A stretch of DNA of 64,000 nt. It comes from Pseudomonadota bacterium (GTDB lineage: Bacteria; Pseudomonadota; Alphaproteobacteria; Rhizobiales; Rhizobiaceae). A program made the position numbers and the translations under genes. The stretch covers positions 12,644 to 76,643 of the forward strand of contig JAEZXX010000022.1 of NCBI GenBank assembly GCA_023419535.1. The letters run 5' to 3'. The notes under the pieces were generated by a model, which saw nothing but the letters and a program-made list of their open reading frames with translations, searched no databases and was not told where the DNA came from. Positions 63,285 to 64,000 of this stretch are shown here, piece by piece (the stretch's first letter is position 1; each line of letters begins with the position of its first letter).

Positions 63285-63848
63285 ATGCCCAGCATCCGCG
63301 AGGCCAAGATCGCCATTCTCGCCACCGACGGCTTCGAGCAGTCCGAACTCGTGCAGCCGCTGGAAAAGCTGCGCGAGGCCGGCGCGACCGTCCACGTGCT
63401 TTCCGTCAAGGAGGGCGAGATCAAGGGCTGGGACGAGACCGACTGGGGCGACTCGGTCAAGGTCGACCGGCTCGTCACCGAGGCGAACGTGGCCGATTAC
63501 GACGCGCTCGTGCTCCCGGGCGGCCAGATCAACCCGGACAAGCTGCGCGCCGAGCCGGCCGCGGTGAAATTCGTCCACGACTTCTACAACACCAAGAAGA
63601 CGCTGGCCGCGATCTGCCACGGCCCGTGGCTTCTGATCGAGGCGGGCGTGGTGAACGGCCGGGACGTGACCTCGTTCAAGTCCATCAAGACCGACCTCGT
63701 GAACGCGGGCGCGCGCTGGCATGACGAGGAGGTCGTCACCGATCAGGCGCTGATCACCTCGCGCAACCCGAACGACCTGCCGGCCTTCATCTCCAAGATC
63801 ATCGAGGAGGTCGAGGAAGGCCGCCACGAGGATCGCAAGGCCGCCTGA
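63285..63848 (+). CDS. PfpI/DJ-1 family protein (YhbO-like)
   Basis: A 187-residue flavodoxin-like protein of the PfpI subgroup. The nucleophile is Cys111 followed by His112 in LAAICHGPWLLIEAG, with the partner Glu18 in DGFEQSEL. Family members are described as glyoxalase III/deglycase or protease-like stress proteins; YhbO is the closest type by pattern. AAGGAGG lies six bases before the ATG at 63285. Monocistronic with a strong terminator. It adds a further possible dicarbonyl-detoxifying enzyme to a window rich in VOC proteins. Confidence 0.92.
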   Translation: MPSIREAKIAILATDGFEQSELVQPLEKLREAGATVHVLSVKEGEIKGWDETDWGDSVKVDRLVTEANVADYDALVLPGGQINPDKLRAEPAAVKFVHDFYNTKKTLAAICHGPWLLIEAGVVNGRDVTSFKSIKTDLVNAGARWHDEEVVTDQALITSRNPNDLPAFISKIIEEVEEGRHEDRKAA

Positions 63849-63876
63849 CACCGGGTGACCGCAAAGCGAAAAACTG

Positions 63877-63903
63877 GAGCCGGCGCGTCCCTCGCGCCGG
63901 CTC
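63877..63903 (+). terminator. Rho-independent terminator of the PfpI gene
   Basis: Eleven-bp stem GAGCCGGCGCG / CGCGCCGGCTC with a TCCCT loop, followed by TTT, 28 bases after the stop. The 97 bases after it, up to the window end, contain no gene I can support. Confidence 0.88.
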
Positions 63904-64000
63904 TTTCCTCATGGCGCACAGGTGGCGCCCGCGCCATTGCCAGAGCGCGGCGGAGTCGTGTAAGGCCGGCTGGAGCATGCGAATTCCAGCGGAGGACCGG

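Overview
This is a 64-kb GC-rich chromosomal segment. It is very probably from an alphaproteobacterium of the order Hyphomicrobiales (Rhizobiales). The support is the high GC content with pervasive open frames on both strands, the mtgA-rpmF adjacency, a cysteine-free L32, DUF1176, DUF3309, DUF2126-transglutaminase and TadE/TadG genes, and two families of intergenic palindromes of rhizobial type. I see no rRNA, tRNA, CRISPR, integrase, transposase or prophage genes. Genes are mostly intact and closely packed in short operons, many coupled by ATGA/GTGA overlaps.

Layout, 0-25 kb. 1-7.9 kb (minus strand) is a purine salvage/degradation unit: uraH, xdhA, xdhB, then a nucleoside/purine-type ABC importer (ATPase and two permeases, the second cut by the window edge). 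8.0-9.0 kb is a DUF1176 secreted protein. 9.1-10 kb is tenA behind a TPP riboswitch whose expression platform visibly hides the Shine-Dalgarno. 10.1-14.8 kb holds divergent genes for a DUF2126 transglutaminase and a zinc-ribbon metallopeptidase. 14.9-21.3 kb is treZ-malQ-treY, making trehalose from maltodextrin/glycogen. 21.3-23.3 kb has a DUF2066 protein and an EamA transporter. 23.3-24.5 kb is thiS-thiG behind a second TPP riboswitch.

Layout, 25-46 kb. 24.7-29.7 kb has a glyoxalase, pyruvate carboxylase and an FNT channel. 29.7-30.1 kb has two adjacent 52-residue membrane proteins. 30.3-34.5 kb has ispG, a secreted lytic transglycosylase and malate:quinone oxidoreductase with an unusual twin-arginine N-terminus. 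34.5-37 kb is a TadE/TadE/TadG operon. 37-39.3 kb is ispA, mtgA and rpmF. 39.4-45.9 kb is an Fe(III)/aminoethylphosphonate-type ABC importer with a metallo-beta-lactamase-fold hydrolase inserted in the operon, followed by an aldehyde dehydrogenase.

Layout, 46-64 kb. 46.5-51.3 kb is a seven-gene minus-strand operon of small detoxification-type enzymes (four VOC proteins, GST, DHFR-like, duplicated DUF1428) divergent from a MarR regulator, with a perfect palindrome between the marR -35 and -10 boxes. 51.3-56.2 kb is a GntR regulator, a fused GlcD-GlcF-type FAD/Fe-S dehydrogenase and a divergent serine-glyoxylate-type aminotransferase, pointing to glyoxylate/2-hydroxyacid metabolism. 56.3-59.8 kb is a compact GT2 / PIG-L deacetylase-NodS-like methyltransferase fusion / acyl-CoA dehydrogenase cluster, the best candidate for an undescribed pathway. 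60-61.8 kb is a DUF1007-NicO metal pair. The window ends with a GATase, recX and a PfpI/DJ-1 protein.

All assignments come from reading the sequence and from remembered family signatures; no database search was run.
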